DNA of 64,000 nt from Ophioderma brevispina. Lineage: Eukaryota > Echinodermata > Ophiuroidea > Amphilepidida > Ophiodermatidae. Under the pieces are notes generated by a model that did not search any database, was not told the origin of the DNA, and worked only from the letters and a program-made list of their open reading frames with translations. The stretch lies in contig JAMKCH010010282.1 in assembly GCA_023653785.1 (NCBI GenBank), forward strand, positions 1-64,000, read 5' to 3'. The number at the start of each line of letters is the position of its first letter. Position 1 is the stretch's first letter. The position numbers and the translations under genes were made by a program. Positions 12,790 through 23,930 of this stretch are shown piece by piece.

Positions 12790-14645
12790 TTGCCTAGTAC
12801 CATCTTGAAGGCCTAGTGGTCTCTGCTGTTACGACATTATCAGGAAGGCTGTTCCCATATACTAACAACTCTGATACTGAAAACAACTTTTGTCTTAGCC
12901 TTAGTCTAGTGTGATGCTTCTTTACTTTGTATGTGGGACTTGGTTCCATGTTCTTTGTCTGCCGATACAAAGATAGACATCTTTTGTTCACATTGTGATT
13001 CCTGTCATGATTCTTAATAAGTTTGTATTCGGTCCCCTCGGAATCTTCATAAATGCCATGTTGGAGTTCAAGTGCATAACACTTTCACTATAATAACTAG
13101 AATTATTAAGTGGGCATAGTTTAGTGGACACACTGCACTTTCCAACAGATCTGCATCTTCTTGAGTAGGGATCAGATGCCTTGGGAATATTCTCCTGTGG
13201 TCTGATAACGCATATATAGGGATTTTTAACACATCATTTCATATGTGCTTAATGTTGTCCTATAATTCCTACCATGCTATTGGCTTTCTTAGTACTTAAT
13301 CAATGCAATATTACTAGGAAAAATAGGAGGGGGGGTCAATGTACACCAGGTCATTTCTATTAAACTTCATCCAAGGTTTGTCTTATCCCCTGCCTGTCAT
13401 AGAATGCAAGACATATTGTATTCTGAGGTCTCTGTGCCTGAAGCCACATTTTGCCACATTAACTTTAGTGCCATGGGTCGACCAAGGAACTTAAATATCA
13501 GATACCTTGTTTGTACCGCCAGTCTTGACCTCCATCACAAGCGTTAAAACTTTGATATAACGATTGTACAGAGTCTAGCCACATCTGGGAGATCAGTAAT
13601 GGAAATGATTAAAAGGATTGGGCCCAAGAAACTTCCCGGGGAATTCCGCGGCTTACTCAGACCATTGCATGCTGATGCCTTTCCATTTACAGTAACCCGT
13701 AAGAAAGAAAGCTCTCCAACCATTTAAAGCAAACTGCAGTAAACACCGTAGCTGTTATATTTTTCGTAGGCACTGGGTGTGGACACTGTCGGAGGTTTTC
13801 CGGAAGGCAAGGGACGTCGATCCTACCCTTCTTCATCTAGCATACTCGTTCAAAGTCATTGCCTTTCAAGCAGAGCTGTAAACGAAAGATCTTCCCCAGA
13901 TCTAATCAAATGCGGCCGGGAATGCTGGTCATCACTAAGGGGGTCATTATCATCTAGGATTCCATCCACTTTGTCTCTACAATAGGAATTAGTACGTGCA
14001 GATAGCAGATGTTAAACTCATAGGTCTGTAGTTGCCTGGACTTGTTACATTCCCCTTCCTAAAAAAATTGGAATCACATTAGCTATTTTCCATTTGATCT
14101 GGTACCACTCCTTCTTCCCTGATTTATTGAAATTAATCCAGAGGAGTTGTGAGTTAATGGGCTATTTCTTTAACACTCTTGGGGGAAACCACTGGCCGGG
14201 TTGACTGGGCTGGGGGGTTTAGCCTTCATCAATTTTTTAACAGACTCTACATCTGAACTTCACACTGACCAGCTTCTCACCATCATATCTTTGGTCTGGT
14301 TCGGGAAGTTTATAAACCCCACATGTTTAAAACTGTTAAAGACACTACAAAAAGAACTTATCAATCATCTGCCTTTTTCTTATCTGTAGGGCCACTGTAC
14401 CGTCGTTCTTGGCAAATCACACTCACTTCTGGTTTTGGAACGAACATACTTCCTAAAAGTTTGTGCGGTTGTCTGGTAATCTCATCGGCCAGCTTCTTCT
14501 GAAAGATCTTATCTAGCTTTACGAACTTCCTTGCTAGCCTCATTTCTGACTTTACAATAGATCTGGTAGTCAGTCCGGTGGGCTGGGTTTGTGTACTGTT
14601 TCTAAGCATGGTACTTCTGTGACTGTCCCTCATGGTCTTGGTCCA
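12790..14645 (-). pseudogene. Decayed CR1/L2-like non-LTR retrotransposon (reverse transcriptase)
   Basis: Read on the minus strand, pieces of a LINE reverse transcriptase appear in the correct order. The linker before the RT (about 14640-14361) holds KKLADEITRQPHKLLGS and, in a shifted frame, YVRSKTRS. The first RT blocks include VVPDQ (about 14105) and PGNYRPMSLTS (about 14055-14015). The block equivalent to PQGSxLGP appears as GSFLGPILLII followed by ITDLPDVARL (about 13638-13580). The C-terminal tail carries LRLRQKLFSV and NSLPDNVVTAETT (about 12910-12800), typical of CR1/L2 family ends. An ADD box was not found intact. Frameshifts and stops separate the parts, so the copy is dead. The endonuclease half may extend above 14645 but is not recognisable. 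The family is assigned by motif order only. Confidence 0.75.
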
Positions 14646-15929
14646 TCCATAAAGGCTTTAGATTTAGGATATTTGAAGCACGGCGAATTGGAGATGCATT
14701 CAAAACTTAGTCTTCCAGATGCTCTTGGCTGTCTTCCAGACGCGAGTGAGGGTTGTCGAGGTCTGGGGGTCTCGGTGGCAACTCTACCTTATAAGCGAGT
14801 ATGATCAACACGGTAACAGTTCACCTTAGATTATTGCGTTAATGCAAAATACGAGGAGCTATTGCTCCTTCTGAACAAATCCAGACTCGGCGAAATGTCC
14901 AAGTCTTCAAAGGATAAAAGGTTATGCCCTAAACTGGGCCACGTTTGGGTACCAACCAAAGGTAAAACATTATATCATGGGAATTTCCTCGTTTGCATAA
15001 AGCCGTCGATTCTAGAGTGTCACAGTGCTCATTCAATGACACTGGAGTGGGCTCCATCAATGATACGGGTTTCATTTGGTGGTCTGGGAGAAGACTTCGT
15101 AGTTCCACATTTGGTTTTCAGTGGCGCTCTTTCCGACACAGATTTGATGCGAGGCTTCACATGGTGTGTCATGCAGTCTTCTGTGCACGCGGGCGTACAT
15201 ATGCAAATTGGCCCGAATTTAGTATCTAACAAGTTAAACAAACAACAAGCAAACAAAACAAACAAGCAACAAAATCAAAACAATTAAAGCGAATATAGCG
15301 GCTGCCATAGGGGCTCCACAGTACTTCAAAACGCGTGGAAGAACGATGAGCAAACAGATCTCCACAACCTATTCGTGTTGAATCGTACGAGTGAAAGTAG
15401 ACAGAAAGGATCATTAAGGGTGGGACGTGTCTTCATGTTGGTAATCTGGATACAACAAATTTCTCCTATTAGTAAATTATAATTACCGTTAATGATGCAG
15501 GGTAAATAGCGTTTAATCAAAAGAAGTGTTCCATCTAGACGTTGGACACTCTGTTCAGCTTTCTCAGACGTGGTTTGGTGGTATAGACAAATGGTAGCAC
15601 GATTTTGAGTTGTGGTATTCCAGTCTTTCGCATGGATATCTAGATCGTTTCAAACAATAAGAGGAAAGGACAAATTATGTTCGCATTAGTGCCACTAAAT
15701 GCACCAAATGCTTATTGAAACTTCAAACGATACACACACACAAAAACACCACACCACACTCCACCACGCAGATATAGTAAAGTATATATACTCGAGTATA
15801 GATATATATATACTATAGTATTATATATATATAGAAACCCCCCTAGATTATATATGACATATATATATATATAATTGTGAGAAATGGTTGGGTCCCTCAG
15901 GCTTGGAGGTCGGCATCCGTAGAATTATA
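14646..15929. other. No recognised gene; AT microsatellites near the right end
   Basis: The region may hold eroded 5' parts of the neighbouring LINE, but no endonuclease motif was recognised. At 15233-15285 there is a run of AAACAAAC-type words. At 15775-15875 there are imperfect (TA)n tracts. Confidence 0.4.
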
Positions 15930-16309
15930 AATTGATTCGGAGGAAATATGTAAGCCGAGCGGGGTCGTAGCCGAGTTCACAAGATTTTTTTATTGGCAAA
16001 GCTTTCTGCAGAGTCTTCATCAGGCAACCTGGGGAACATATGAACAGTGATGAAACAAACCATATTACTAATAGAAGATCGTTGTAGTTGTTTAAATGTT
16101 TCGTTTGTTCCTTGTTTCTGCTGGTAACTTGTGTGGAACCCTGCCGTTCATGGACGCAGACTGGATCACCCAATATAATGGTGATACAGGAGGAAAACCA
16201 ACGGAAAATATCAAGATTGTGAGAACATTGGTTGGTCCCAGATATATATAATTATCATATTATATATATCATATATAGATATATAATATAATAATAATAA
16301 TATAGGTGA

Positions 16310-17740
16310 AGACCACTATCTTCATGCAGAATGCTCAATGCTTGAAAGCAGAGCGAGCTAAATTGATGAACCTGCTGCTGTGAACGTTGGTGGTCGTAGG
16401 AGAGGGGCGGCATGAGTGGAAGGTGGCAAGTTGCGGACGGCGGAGAGGTATGGTGTCGGTATTATCTAGGTGATGGTGGAGTGGTTTGCTAAGTAGAATT
16501 TGTTCTCGTGGGCGGCACTTGGATATCAGTTCGGGTCACTTGTTGAGTAGTCTGCGTTTGTCGGCATTGATGATAGCCAGCTTCGCGGTGAGCAGAGGTT
16601 CGCATTTCTTGGTTCAGCTGAGTACGGCAGGCGCTGGATAAGATAGACACGTGATGTGTAGGTTGTTGTTCTTCTTGAGCGGCCACACGTAATTGGAGAG
16701 TTCTGTTGCATGTTCTGAGTGCGTTCAGTCTGAAGATGTCTTGTGTTGTGAATCTAGTCTTGAAGGGTGGTTCCGTCCGTTCCGATGTAAAGTTTGGTTA
16801 AGTCCCTGTTTCGCTTACTTTGAATTCGGCGCTTGTAGTGAGTTGGGTCAAAACAGTTTCCTTGAAGTGGGCACAGGTCCTTGTTACGGCAGTTGCATCC
16901 ATGTGGTGTAGGTTGATTATCCTTTGCGGCGATCTTATTGTTGGGGGTTTTGATGATGCTGGCGACGTTGGGCAGGCAGCTGTAGCTGATCTTGACGGTG
17001 TTCCGGCTGAATTATTGTGGAGTTTGGATCCGGATGGGAATGTTTGTCGATGATGCTGATGAATGATCGTCGGACGCCGATGTGGTGGAGACGTTCTTGC
17101 TGAAAGGCTGGGTTGAACAGGTGATGTTACGTTACGGGGTGCGGGTCTTCGTCCTGTGCACGGTTCTCGGTATGTGAGTCATCGTTGTATCCGTTGGTTT
17201 TAGAGCGTGTTGTAGGAGTGGATGCGTTGTGAAGGTATCTATGTGTAGGAAATATGGATAAGCGTACTTGCTTATGGAGGATTGTAGGTTCTTGATGATG
17301 TTCGGTGGGTGGTGGAGAGCGCTGTGGATGTAGACTGGTCGGTAGTTGGGTTTGCGGTAGTGGGTAGTATTTCCGTGTCCAGTTGAGAGTGAGTCGAGGA
17401 AGTTGGTGATTTTCAGGTTGCAGTCGATGGTGAGATGTGAGGCCGAGATCTCTGCATGTCTTGATGATGTCTTCATGATTCGTCGGTGCGGTGCCGGATG
17501 TTCGTGTAAACTGCTAGACGTAGTCTCTGTTAGAGTCCAATTTCCCATTGTAGCAACTTCTTGGATAGTATGTTGTACAGGCCGATGAGGTCACATACTT
17601 CAGCGCCGTCGTGCTGCCCATGGGTCACGTCAAAGGTCGTGGACAAAAGTCAGTATTTCTCTTTTGTTTAGAAACACAAAGTCATTTAGTTCTTCTGTTT
17701 ACGACACAAGTCATTATCTCTCTTTTCTCGCACGGGTTGC
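16310..17740 (-). pseudogene. Penelope-like reverse transcriptase / GIY-YIG endonuclease, copy 1 (broken)
   Basis: On the minus strand the order is RT palm remnants, the linker domain, a cysteine motif and a nuclease. The RT core reads GKLDSNRDYV-like in broken frames (about 17550-17500), where copy 2 has GLYRDDG. Linker words include HPPNIIKNLQSSIS (about 17305). The cysteine motif CNCRNKDLCPLQGNC is clear near 16895-16850. The nuclease YIG appears as LYIGTDGTTLQ near 16795-16760, followed by a C-terminal region down to about 16310. Penelope-like elements combine this RT type with a C-terminal GIY-YIG nuclease. There are many frameshifts. The N-terminal half of the RT is absent, with the coding match stopping near 17740. 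Confidence 0.85.
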
Positions 17741-17821
17741 CTCCGTCGAATACGACCACCAACTTCTCGACGACGTCCGCAACAACGCTATATATTATCC
17801 GCATCCACCGCAGAGAAGCAG

Positions 17822-17887
17822 TTTGTGAGTGTGTGGGTGGGGTGTGTTTGTGTTGTGTATGTGTGGTGTGTGTGTGTGTGTGTGTGA
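17822..17887. repeat. (TG)n microsatellite with GTGG interruptions
   Basis: This is an imperfect GT/TG run next to the 5' edge of the Penelope-like coding match. The equivalent tract in unit 2 is at 21157-21223. Confidence 0.85.
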
Positions 17888-18121
17888 ATTTTTTTTTACT
17901 GTGGTAACTACTATTTTTTTATCTGCTTGCGTCGAGCCCGATAGCGCCGTCCGTAAGAGGACAGGGCTGGAGGAATGGGGAAACTTTTTACTTTTTTTTT
18001 TTAGGGTTAAATAACGTAAAAAAGAGTAAACCAGTAAAAAGGGTTCTTTTTTACGCGAATAAACGCAATATATGAATTGCAGTTTATTCCGTAAAGGAAA
18101 ATCCTAGGTGGTATGTGATTG

Positions 18122-18165
18122 AGTATAGGTGTGTGTGAGTGTTGTGTGTGTGTGTGTGTGTGTAC
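18122..18165. repeat. (TG)n microsatellite
   Basis: A short GT run. Its positional equivalent in unit 2 is 21445-21490. Between each pair of TG tracts lies an inverted word pair around CAATATATGA and TGCAGTTTATTCCG. Confidence 0.8.
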
Positions 18166-19609
18166 CACTGATTTTAAAAAAAGGGGAAGGAGGCAAATGG
18201 ACCTTGACCTTGAGAAAATAACGGAATCATAGATTTGTTGTTTTAATAAAGCAAATCTAAAATAGTTGCAATTAATGTTAGAGGAGCGGCCGACGGCGGG
18301 ACCTGAACGGAACCTGCATTCCAGTCTCGTATGTATCCATTTATGTAGATCCTATCTTGGGTCTAAGAAATCAAAAATATATTGGGAAGCACAAAAACAT
18401 GCATACCGTAAATCCTCTACTTACAGATGTACAAATTTATTAACCCAAATGATTGTAAATACAATCATTCCCGTGGATTCGTTTACGGAAGTACCAGTTG
18501 AACATGGCTTCTTGTCAACACAACTTTAAATGAGATTCCTCTTGGATAAAAAATTAAGCAATGTCTTCATCGACCTTGTTTGAATCGGGTGTTTTGGCTA
18601 TGAAAATAGTTGAATATATACGGGTAGGTAACATTGTGTACTATAATTAATAGCATATACAAAGGATATGGCAATGAAACAACTTCAAAATTATATGTAT
18701 ATGCAACCAATACCTTTGTGAACAATGACAATTGCATAAAATTAATATAGGCCTAAAAGTAAGTGGATAGAACAAATACCAAGATTAAAAAAAAAAATGC
18801 TAACTTTTAGAACCATACCATTAAAGCGATAGATAGCTAGCACAAAAATTAACTAGACGCCACCGTTGTGTTTAGGCCAAACACGGGTATATTCGAATGT
18901 GGGCATGCAGACATGCATGTCATGCAGCAGTGCTCCCATAATGACCTTCAACCACCATGCCGAGCACAATGTTGGTGAAGGGTCTAGCTGGTTTCTTATA
19001 CATTAAGTCACGGGGATATGCAAAGTACCAGGGTATAGCAGCTATGAATTTTTGAAGATTTTCACATTAAGACTGGAGGTTTACTTTAATGACCTTGACT
19101 CCCTATGTTGGCACAACTTTGGTGAAGGGGTCAAGCTGCTTTCAGAGGCATGAATAAACGTGGACAATGCTACCTGACTTAACAACATGAGGAGAAATAT
19201 GTAAACGAGCGGCGGGCGTCGTAGCAGGTTCACAAGATTTTTATTGGCAAGCTTTCGACAGAGGTCTTCATCAGGCCATACCTGGGGGAACAATGAAAAC
19301 AGTGAAACAAACCATACTTCATAGGAAGATCGTTTGTAGTCGTTTAACGTTTCGTTGTTCCTGCTGCTGGTTAACTGTGTGGAACCCTGCCGTCCATGAC
19401 CCAGACTGGATCACCCAATAATGGTGAGGATACAGGAAACCAACGGAAAATATCCATAGTGGTGAGAAAAATGGTTGGTCCCAGTTATTCTATATATATT
19501 ATATATATATATATATTAGTATATATTATATATAGATATGAATATATATATATATAGATATATATTATATATATATATATATATAATAATAAAATAGTGA
19601 AGACATATA

Positions 19610-21080
19610 TTCCTGCAGAGTACCCCGTGCTCAATGCTTGAAAGCAGAAGCGAGTATAAAATTGATGAACTGAAGCTGCTGAAGTTGGTGGTCGTAGGAG
19701 GGCGGCATGAGATGGAAGATGACAAATTGCGGACGGCTGAGAGGGAATGTGGTCGTATTATCCTAGTTGATGCTTGGATTGGTTTGCTAAGTAGAATTTG
19801 TTCTCGTGGCGGCACTTGGATATCAGTTCGGGTCGCTACTTGAGTAGTCTGAGTTTGTCGGCATTGATGAGGGCCAGCTTCTCGGTGAGCAGAGGTCGCA
19901 TTCTTGGTTCCGCTGGAGTTACGGTCAGGCGGCGGATACATTTAGACACGTTGTGTCGTAGGGTTTGTTGTTCTTCTTGAGCGGCCACACGTACGTGGAG
20001 AGTTCTGTGCTGTTCTGGGGCTTTTCATTTCTGTAATGGATGTCTTGTGTTGTGAATCTAGTTTGAAGGGTTGGTTGGTTCCGTCAGTACGATGTAAGTT
20101 TGGTTTAAGTCCATGTTCGGCTACTTGGAACGTCGGCGCTGTAGATGATGTTAGGTTCCTCAAACAGTTTCCTTGCAGTGGGCACAGGGCCTTGTTGCGG
20201 CAGGTGATCCATTGTTGTGGAGGTTGATTATTCTTTGCGGCGATCTTCTTGTGGTGGGTTTTGATGATGCTGGCGACCTTGGGCATGCCGCTGTAGTGAT
20301 CTTGACAGGTGTTCCGGCTGAATATCTTGTTGAGTTTGGATCCGACTGGGAAATGTTTGTCGAGCTTGATGAATGATCGTCGGATCCGATGTTGGTGGAA
20401 CCGTCTTGCTGATGAAAGTGGGTTGGAACCAGTGATGTTACGGTTTACGTTTGCGTGGTCGTCTGTTGCCCACGGTTCTCTGTATGTGAGTTTCTCGTTG
20501 TATCCGCTGGTTTTCAGAGCGTCGTTGTAGACTGCTATGCGTTGTTGAAGGTATCTATGTTGTTGAAATATCTGATAAGCGTCGCTTATGGAGGCTGGTA
20601 GGTTCTTGATGATGTTCGGTGGGTGGTTGGAGAGCGTGTGGAGTAACTGGTCGGTCGTTGGTTTGCGGGTATGGGAGGTATTTCCGTTGTCCAAGATTGA
20701 GAGTGAGGTCGAGGAGGAAGTGGTGGAAGTTGGTGACTTCATGGGTTGCAGTCGATGCTGATGTTGAGACCGAGATCTCTGAATGTCTTGTTGATGTCTT
20801 TCCTGATTCTGTCGGATGCGGTGCCGGATGTTCTGTGTAAAACTGCTAAGCCGTCGTCTCTGTAGAGTCCAATTTTCCCCTTGTCGAACTTCTTGGATAG
20901 TATGTTGTACAGGCCGATGAGGTCACATACTTCAGCGCCGTCGTAGCTGCCCATGGTGACGTCGAACAGGTCGTGACAAAAGTCATTATTTCTCTTTTGT
21001 TTACGACACAAGTCATTATTTCTCTTTTGGTGACACAAGTCATTATCTCTCTTTGTCTCCCAAGGGTTGCCTCCGTCGAA
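19610..21080 (-). pseudogene. Penelope-like reverse transcriptase / GIY-YIG endonuclease, copy 2 (broken)
   Basis: On the minus strand from about 20960 the sequence reads FDVTMGSYDGAEVC, then GKIGLYRDDGLAVL, which is the Penelope-type RT catalytic box (YRDD, not YADD), then SDRIRKDI and GLNISIDCNP. A frame of about 266 codons follows (20742-19942) with HPPNIIKNLPASIS, ALKTSGYNEKLTY, KLDKHFPVGSKLNKIF, the cysteine motif CRNKALCPLQGNCL and HRTDGTN-type words. The nuclease YIG is altered here, readable as TYIVLTEPT in a neighbouring frame. The sequence is therefore inactive as written. The upstream RT fingers are missing. Just before FDVTMG a 27-30-bp unit is repeated three times (20975-21060). 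Confidence 0.87.
20975..21060 (-). repeat. 27-30 bp minisatellite inside the Penelope-like RT frame
   Basis: Three units each encode KRNNDLC- or KRDNDLC-like words on the minus strand, spaced 30 and 27 bp, so the frame is kept. A more damaged version lies at about 17640-17735 in copy 1. The unit therefore predates the duplication of the 3.25-kb segment. Confidence 0.75.
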
Positions 21081-21156
21081 TACGACCACCAACTTCTCTC
21101 TACGACGTCCGCAACACCGCTATATATTATCCGCATCCACCGAATAGAAGCCAGTT

Positions 21157-21223
21157 GTATGTGTGTGTGTGGTGTGTGTGGTGTGTGTGTGTGTGTGTGT
21201 GGTGTGTGTGTGTGTGTGTGTGT
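21157..21223. repeat. (TG)n microsatellite
   Basis: An imperfect GT run with GTGG interruptions, equivalent to 17822-17887 in unit 1. Confidence 0.85.
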
Positions 21224-21444
21224 GAATTTTTTTTTACTGTGTTAACTAATATTTTTCTTATCTGTCTTGCGTCGCAGACCGATAGCGCCGTAAAGAGGAC
21301 AGGGCTGGAAGAATGAGGGAAATTATAGGGTAAATAAAGTAAAAAAGAGTAAAAACCAGTAAAAAGGGTTCTTTTACGGAATAAACTGCAATATATGATA
21401 TTGCAGTTTATTCCGTAAAGGAAAACTCCTAGTTTTGTATGTGA

Positions 21445-21490
21445 TGTGAGTATAGGTGTGTGTGGGGTTTGTGTGTGTGTGTGTGTGTGT
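21445..21490. repeat. (TG)n microsatellite
   Basis: A short GT run equivalent to 18122-18165 in unit 1. Confidence 0.8.
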
Positions 21491-22239
21491 ACCACATGAA
21501 TTTAAAAAAAGTGGAAGGAATGCAAATGACCTTGACCTTGAGAAAATCACTGAATCATAGATTTGTTGTTTTAATAAAGCAAATCTAAAATAGTTGCAAT
21601 TAATGTTAGAGAGGGCGACGGGACCTGAACGGAACCTGCATCCAGTCTGTATTTTATCCATTTAGTTTAGATCCTATCTTGGGTCTAAGAAATCAAAAAT
21701 ATATTGTGAAGTCACAAACATGCATACCGTACTCCTCATACTACAGATGTACAATTTATAACCCAAATGATGTAAAATACAATCATTCCCTTGGATTCGT
21801 TATACGGAAAGTACCAGTTGACATGCTTCTTGTCACACAACTTTAAATTAGATCCTCTCTTGGATAAAAAATTAAGCACTTGTCTTCATCGACCTTTGTT
21901 TGAAATTCGGGTGGCTCTGAAAATAGTTGAATATTTACGTGTGGTAACATTGTGTCACACATAATTACTAGCATAACAAAGGATATGCCAATTAAACACA
22001 TATCAAATATATAACTGATATATTGCCAACCAATACCTTTGTGAACAAGACAAATTGCATAAAATTAATATAGGCCTAAAAGCACGTGGATAGAACAAAA
22101 TACCCAAGATTAAAAAAATGCTAACTTTTAGAACATACTCATAAAGAGCATAGCTAGCACAAATAATAACTAGACGCCACAGTTGTGTTTAGCAAACACG
22201 GGTATATTCGCATGTGGCATGCAGAACATGCATGTCATG

Positions 22240-22870
22240 CAGAAGTGCTCCCATAATGACCTTCAACCACCATGCCGAGCACAAATTTTGTGAAGGGTCT
22301 TAAGCTGGTTCTTATACATAAGTCACGTGACTATGCAAAGTTGGGTATAGCAGCTATGAATTTTTGAAGATTTTTCACATTAAGACTGGAGGTTTCCCTT
22401 TAATGACCTTTGACCCCCATGTTGAGCACAACTTTGGTGAAGGGTGTCAAGCTGCTTCATATGCATGAATCACGTGACCATGCTACCTTACATAAAGCAA
22501 ATATGATTTTTTGATTTTTTTTTCACATTAAGACCGGAAGTTCCCCTTTAATGACCTTTGACCCCATGTTAAGCACAATGTTGGTGAAGGGTGTCAAGCT
22601 GCTTCATATGCATGAGTTACGTGACCATGCTACCTTACATAAAGCAAATATGATTTTTGAAATTTTTTCACATTAAGACCGGAAGTTCCCCTTTAATGAC
22701 CTTTGACCCCCATGTTGAGCACAAACTTTGGTGAAGGGTATCCAGCTGCTTCACATGCATGAGTCACGTGATCATGCTAACTTCTATTTAGCTAATATGA
22801 ATTTTTGAAGATTTTTCACATTAAGACCGGAAGTTCCCCTTTAATGACCTTTGATCAAATTCTGTGTACA
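22240..22870. repeat. Tandem repeat of about 146-150 bp, four to five units
   Basis: Each unit contains TTAATGACCTTTGACCCC, GAGCACAA, TTGGTGAAGGGT, CAAGCTGCTTCA, GCATGA followed by CACGTGA, and TTTTTCACATTAAGAC. Landmark GACCTTTGACC positions fall near 22404, 22551, 22697 and 22847, with a diverged unit starting near 22250. One and a half units of the same repeat sit at 18937-19170. No coding function is apparent. Confidence 0.8.
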
Positions 22871-23085
22871 ACCCTTAGACACCGACTAATGTCGAGTCAC
22901 ATGACGGAGCCATGTCACCATCACAGGTTGTTTGTAGAAGAAGATGCATTTTAAACAGTTCCGACGAATGCCCCTTTAATCGGCCCACGTGGCCTTTGAC
23001 CCCAATCTGGGTACACCCTAGAAGGGTCTTGGGTCAGTGGTTCTTCTGACAATATCTGGTGGTCATAGCATTTATTCTGTGGCAG
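22871..23085. other. Diverged continuation of the CCCCTTTAAT repeat family
   Basis: CCCCTTTAAT and GGCCCACGTG with TGACC words recur at about 22970-23000 and 23227-23250. The segment is probably related to the array on its left. No gene. Confidence 0.4.
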
Positions 23086-23589
23086 TTTTGCACTTTTTTT
23101 ACAAGCAAGATGTTAAATGAAAGAGCATTTGTGTGTGTGTGCGTGTGTGAGTGTGTGTGTGTGTAGTAAATTGCACATTAACGTAAGAGGTGTGCTTACA
23201 AAATTTGTCATATCTGGCTTATAGTGCCCCTTTAATTGGCCCACGTGACCCCTACGAGAGGTCAAAGGTCAAACTATTCACACGCCTGGTGTAAGTTGGG
23301 TCAGTGGTTCTCCTGACCGATTTTGGCTGTAATCGGAGAAAGGGTTTGGCAGGAAAAGGTAAAAAAGCAAAGCGTCTAGAGAAGGAGACGGAAACTAAAC
23401 AGCACAAGCACAATATATTCGCATGTTAACACATGCGAATATAAAAAAAATAAGCCAGATATGACAAATTTTGTAAGCACACCTCTTACGTTAATGTGCA
23501 ATTTACTACACACACACACACACACACACACTCACACACGCACACAAATGCTCTTCATTTAACATCTTGCTTGTAAAAAAAGTGCAAAA
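23086..23589. repeat. Long inverted repeat (hairpin) with about 138-bp arms
   Basis: The left arm (23086-23222) and right arm (23451-23589) are near-perfect reverse complements. They include a (GT)n tract in the left arm and the matching (CA)n tract in the right arm. Both contain GTAAGCACACCTCTTACG or its complement. The loop of about 228 bp holds a second small palindrome at about 23414-23442 (TATTCGCATGT and its complement). Confidence 0.9.
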
Positions 23590-23823
23590 ATGGCTGAGAT
23601 AGAACGCCTGAAAGACGTAAAACCCCAAAACCAAAAGTTGCAGTTTTTGGAGTTTTCAAGGGGCATTGCAGTGTACTGCGACACGAACACGCTGACCACA
23701 ACCAATATTGCACGTAGGATTTCTCGCTCATTCAGAAGGAAACCCTCTTTGTGTAAAACCAATACACACGTATACGTTGGTACTGCATACAGTGACCATA
23801 AAAAAACAACATTTGGCACAAAG

Positions 23824-23824
23824 T

Positions 23825-23887
<63 letters not shown>

Positions 23888-23912
23888 CGTGCGTGTGTGT
23901 ATGTGTGTTTGT
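23824..23912. repeat. (GT)n microsatellite
   Basis: A long uninterrupted GT run followed by GTGC- and GTAT-type variants. Confidence 0.95.
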
Positions 23913-23930
23913 CATGTCGTGTAATTAATA

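Larger units (their letters stand above)
15930..19188 (-). mobile_element. Penelope-like element unit 1 of a head-to-tail pair
   Basis: This 3.25-kb segment is repeated at 19189-22440 in the same orientation, directly adjacent. Shared landmarks, in order, are GATGAAGAC-type words in complement (16000-16025 versus 19265-19280), (TA)n tracts, the Penelope-like coding region on the minus strand, two (TG)n tracts, and the start of a ~150-bp tandem repeat near 18937. Tandem or partly tandem copies are characteristic of Penelope-like elements, so the pair may be one insertion. An assembly-made duplication is the alternative, although the copies differ at many single-base positions. Confidence 0.7.
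19189..22440 (-). mobile_element. Penelope-like element unit 2 of a head-to-tail pair
   Basis: This is the second 3.25-kb unit. Its left edge starts at GAGGAGAAATATGTAA (about 19189), matching 15930. Flanking non-coding parts (18170-19080 and 21500-22400) also align, including the T-run, GCAAATCTAAAATAG and the AATGACCTT words. Unit 2 has fewer reading-frame breaks than unit 1. The true right border is uncertain because the ~150-bp tandem array continues past it. Confidence 0.7.

Noticed and set aside
14862..15287. 141-codon plus-strand frame next to the decayed LINE
   Set aside because: It lies antisense to what may be the eroded LINE 5' part, and its end is an AAACAAAC tract. No motif.
23559..23928. 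Frames of more than 100 codons on both strands with His/Thr or Cys/Val repeats
   Set aside because: They are translations of the (GT)n microsatellite and hairpin arms, not protein genes.
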